Positions 42,869-44,302 of a stretch of DNA of 44,302 nt are shown one piece after another (within the stretch, counting starts at the first letter, position 1; each line of letters starts with the position of its first letter). The notes below the pieces were generated by a model. It was not told the origin of the DNA. It made no database searches and saw nothing but the letters and a program-made list of their open reading frames with translations. Location of the stretch: the NCBI GenBank assembly GCA_024277135.1, contig JAJRVV010000042.1, positions 1 to 44,302 on the forward strand, given 5' to 3'. Origin of the DNA: Chloroflexota bacterium. GTDB lineage: Bacteria; Chloroflexota; Anaerolineae; Promineifilales; Promineifilaceae. The position numbers and the translations under genes are program-made.

Positions 42869-42950
42869 CAGTATTCAGTATTCAGTGTTCAGTATTCAGC
42901 ATGGGTTACTACTCGACTGATTACTGAATACTGCCAACTGATCACTGAAC
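42869..42950. repeat. Facing heptamer arrays CAGTATT and ACTGAAT
   Basis: CAGTATT, CAGTATT, CAGTGTT, CAGTATT and CAGCATG (42869-42903) are followed after a short spacer by ACTGATT, ACTGAAT, ACTGCCA, ACTGATC and ACTGAAC (42916-42950). The two arrays are inversely complementary, so they form a large hairpin. It reaches into the last codons of the kinase gene (stop 42942). Confidence 0.92.
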
Positions 42951-43985
42951 GACCGTCAATGCCGCCCGCGCCATCAACGGAACCATCGGCCCAAAGGCGG
43001 CAAACCGCTTGTCCTGCGTCTGCCCGCGCGCGAAACGGGTGTAAATCTGGGCGATGATGACAGCCACGCGGAACAGGGCCAGCGCGTGGTAAAAATGGAT
43101 GTCGGCAACGGAACGGCCGCTCACCCGCGCATACCTCGCCACCAATTCCGTCCGCGTCAAAAAGCCCAGGTCGCCGGTAGGCATCATCGCCATCCCCCGC
43201 ATCGCCTCCGGGTCGGTCGGCTCCGTCCAATAAGCCAGCAGAGCGCCTACGTCGGACAGCGGATCGCCCAGCGTACACATGTCCCAGTCGAAAATGGCGA
43301 CGATGCGCCCCGGATCGTCGGCAGCCAGCATGACATTGTCCAGCTTGTAATCGTTGTGAACCAGGGAGAATTGGGTCGTCCGCGGCTGGTTGGCTTTGAG
43401 CCAGGCGTACACCTCGTCCATTTCGGGGAGAACGGCCGTCTGCGCCGCCTGCCACCGTTTGTACCACCCTTCAACCTGGCGGGCGATGAAACCGGTCGGT
43501 TCACCCAGATCGCCCAGACCGATGGCCTCGTAATCAACGGCGTGGAACTGGGCCAGGGCATCCACCAGGGCTGCGCTCATGCAGCGGGGGGCATTGGGGA
43601 TGGCGGCAAATGGGGGCGGCAAGGTTCTGCGGACGACGACGCCTTGTTTCCGTTCCATGATGAAGAAGGGGGCGCCAATAACGGCCGTCTCCTCACAAAA
43701 CAAAAAAGCGCGCGGGGCATAGGGGAAGGCTTTGTACAGGACGGACAACACTTTGTACTCCCGCCCCATGTCATGCGCTTTCTTCGCCACCGGGCCGAGG
43801 GGCGGCCGGCGCAGCACATACTGGTGCGTGCCATAGTCCAGCAAATAGGTCAAATTGGCCGCGCCGCCGCCGAATTGGCGTACGGTCAGCCGGTTTTCTG
43901 TGTCGGGAAGACAGCCATGCAGGTAGGCGGCCAGCTTCTGCTCATTAAATTGCTCGTCTGTTCTTACAGCAATTGTGTCATCCAT
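42942..43985 (-). CDS. Phosphotransferase (APH/ACAD10-11-type kinase) family protein
   Basis: 347 residues from ATG 43985 (GGAGAGG nearby); a GTG at 44000 is an alternative. The nucleotide loop is FGGGAANLTYLL and YVLRRPPLG supplies the conserved Lys-equivalent Arg region. The catalytic motif is LVHNDYKLDNVM (HxDxxxxN) and the metal-binding one is IFDWDMCTLGDP. These are the marks of the APH-like kinase domain found in ACAD10/ACAD11 proteins, which phosphorylate a 4-hydroxyacyl-CoA so that the fused acyl-CoA dehydrogenase can act on it. An acyl-CoA dehydrogenase gene is directly upstream (44050), supporting that role. The last codons run into the CAGTATT/ACTGAAT hairpin. Confidence 0.9.
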   Translation of the reverse strand: MDDTIAVRTDEQFNEQKLAAYLHGCLPDTENRLTVRQFGGGAANLTYLLDYGTHQYVLRRPPLGPVAKKAHDMGREYKVLSVLYKAFPYAPRAFLFCEETAVIGAPFFIMERKQGVVVRRTLPPPFAAIPNAPRCMSAALVDALAQFHAVDYEAIGLGDLGEPTGFIARQVEGWYKRWQAAQTAVLPEMDEVYAWLKANQPRTTQFSLVHNDYKLDNVMLAADDPGRIVAIFDWDMCTLGDPLSDVGALLAYWTEPTDPEAMRGMAMMPTGDLGFLTRTELVARYARVSGRSVADIHFYHALALFRVAVIIAQIYTRFARGQTQDKRFAAFGPMVPLMARAALTVVQ

Positions 43986-44049
43986 CTGCCTCTCCGTCAC
44001 AATTAACGCCTAAAATAGGCGAAAAATAGGCGATTCAACTCCCTCACAA

Positions 44050-44302
44050 TCACCCATACCGCTGCAAAATCCGCCGCGCCACCGACCGCTTATGCACTTC
44101 GTCCGGCCCATCGTAAATGCGGGCGGCGCGTTCGTGGCTGTACCAGTAGGCCAGCGGCGTTTCATCCGTCATGCCCATGGCGCCGTGCGTCTGGATGGCG
44201 CGGTCGAGGACGCGCTGCAAGACGCCGGCGACGTAGAATTTGATGAGCGAGATTTCGTCGCGGGCGGCGTAGGCGCCTTCCCGGTCAATCTTGGCGGCGG
44301 CG
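44050..44302 (-). CDS. Acyl-CoA dehydrogenase, C-terminal fragment
   Basis: Open from the window edge to TGA at 44050-44052, read on the minus strand, about 83 residues. It contains EISLIKFYVAGVLQRVLDRA, IQTHGAMGMTDETPLAYWY and ARIYDGPDEVHKRSVARRIL, the conserved end of acyl-CoA dehydrogenases with the FAD-binding GPDEVHK region. The ending most resembles ACAD10/ACAD11-type enzymes. The 5' part lies outside the window. The APH-family kinase gene follows 64 bp downstream, with the inverted pair GCCTA/TAGGC in between. Confidence 0.9.
   Translation of the reverse strand, partial: AAAKIDREGAYAARDEISLIKFYVAGVLQRVLDRAIQTHGAMGMTDETPLAYWYSHERAARIYDGPDEVHKRSVARRILQRYG

Larger units (their letters stand above)
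102..43688. repeat. Highly iterated palindrome ACGGCCGT (about 79 copies)
   Basis: Exact ACGGCCGT was counted by eye about 79 times; examples are 102, 2288, 2371, 2450, 2613, 3204, 5063, 9181, 9541, 14211, 15578, 38933 and 43681. Copies fall in genes on both strands, in all three codon phases (read as Thr-Ala-Val, Gly-Arg or Arg-Pro), and in non-coding DNA (for example 7386 and about 31172). At about 58% G+C roughly one copy would be expected by chance. The longest gap is 9548-14211, covering the restriction-modification genes and lon; citrate synthase also has none. Confidence 0.93.

Overview
The window looks like chromosomal DNA from an uncultured-type member of the Chloroflexota (Anaerolineae or Ardenticatenia-like). 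This is an inference. It rests on high G+C, several secreted proteins with Pro/Thr-rich linkers and a YLPLV/YLPII motif, an alpha-beta fused 2-oxoacid dehydrogenase E1, and abundant short dispersed repeats. No rRNA, tRNA or CRISPR array was seen.

Layout. 1-4821 (+): the end of an Fe-S oxidoreductase, a lipoprotein, and the E1 and E2 subunits of a 2-oxoacid dehydrogenase complex. 4978-7298 (-): an HtrA-type protease and a DUF1028 protein. 7501-9561 (+): a secreted metallopeptidase. 9613-11466: a low-G+C PvuII-type restriction-modification system (endonuclease, controller, divergent methyltransferase) bounded by a 12-bp inverted repeat. 11512-17006 (-): Lon, FolC, a DUF2233 lipoprotein and a DUF2344 radical-SAM-linked protein, with overlaps that suggest coupling. 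17085-18276: an arylamine N-acetyltransferase and a small membrane protein, convergent. 18545-31724: a surface locus with an LPEAG-tailed protein, a 3,909-residue beta-helix protein (about a quarter of the window) and a long Flp-type pilin. 32003-33240 (+): a ribosomal operon (L21, L27, L31) with a clear promoter, a two-hairpin leader and a terminator; its L31 carries an extra helix-hairpin-helix domain. 33386-37852 (+): thymidine kinase, hypoxanthine phosphoribosyltransferase, a CCA-type nucleotidyltransferase and citrate synthase. 37965-39456 (-): a DUF2203 protein, an A-type Fe-S carrier and a GrpB/UPF0157 protein. 39461-44302 (-): a lipid or CoA-thioester catabolic cluster (TPP-dependent lyase, enoyl-CoA-reductase-like SDR, alpha/beta hydrolase, APH-family kinase, acyl-CoA dehydrogenase end).

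Three DNA-level patterns overlay the genes. The palindrome ACGGCCGT occurs about 79 times (about once per 560 bp, where about one copy in total is expected by chance), in all reading frames and on both sides of genes, like the cyanobacterial HIP1 element. The PvuII site CAGCTG was found only once, against roughly 14 expected. Short tandem arrays of heptamers (and one of octamers) of several unrelated sequences sit between genes and inside two coding regions (E2 and folC), along with several families of dispersed palindromes. All counts were made by eye.
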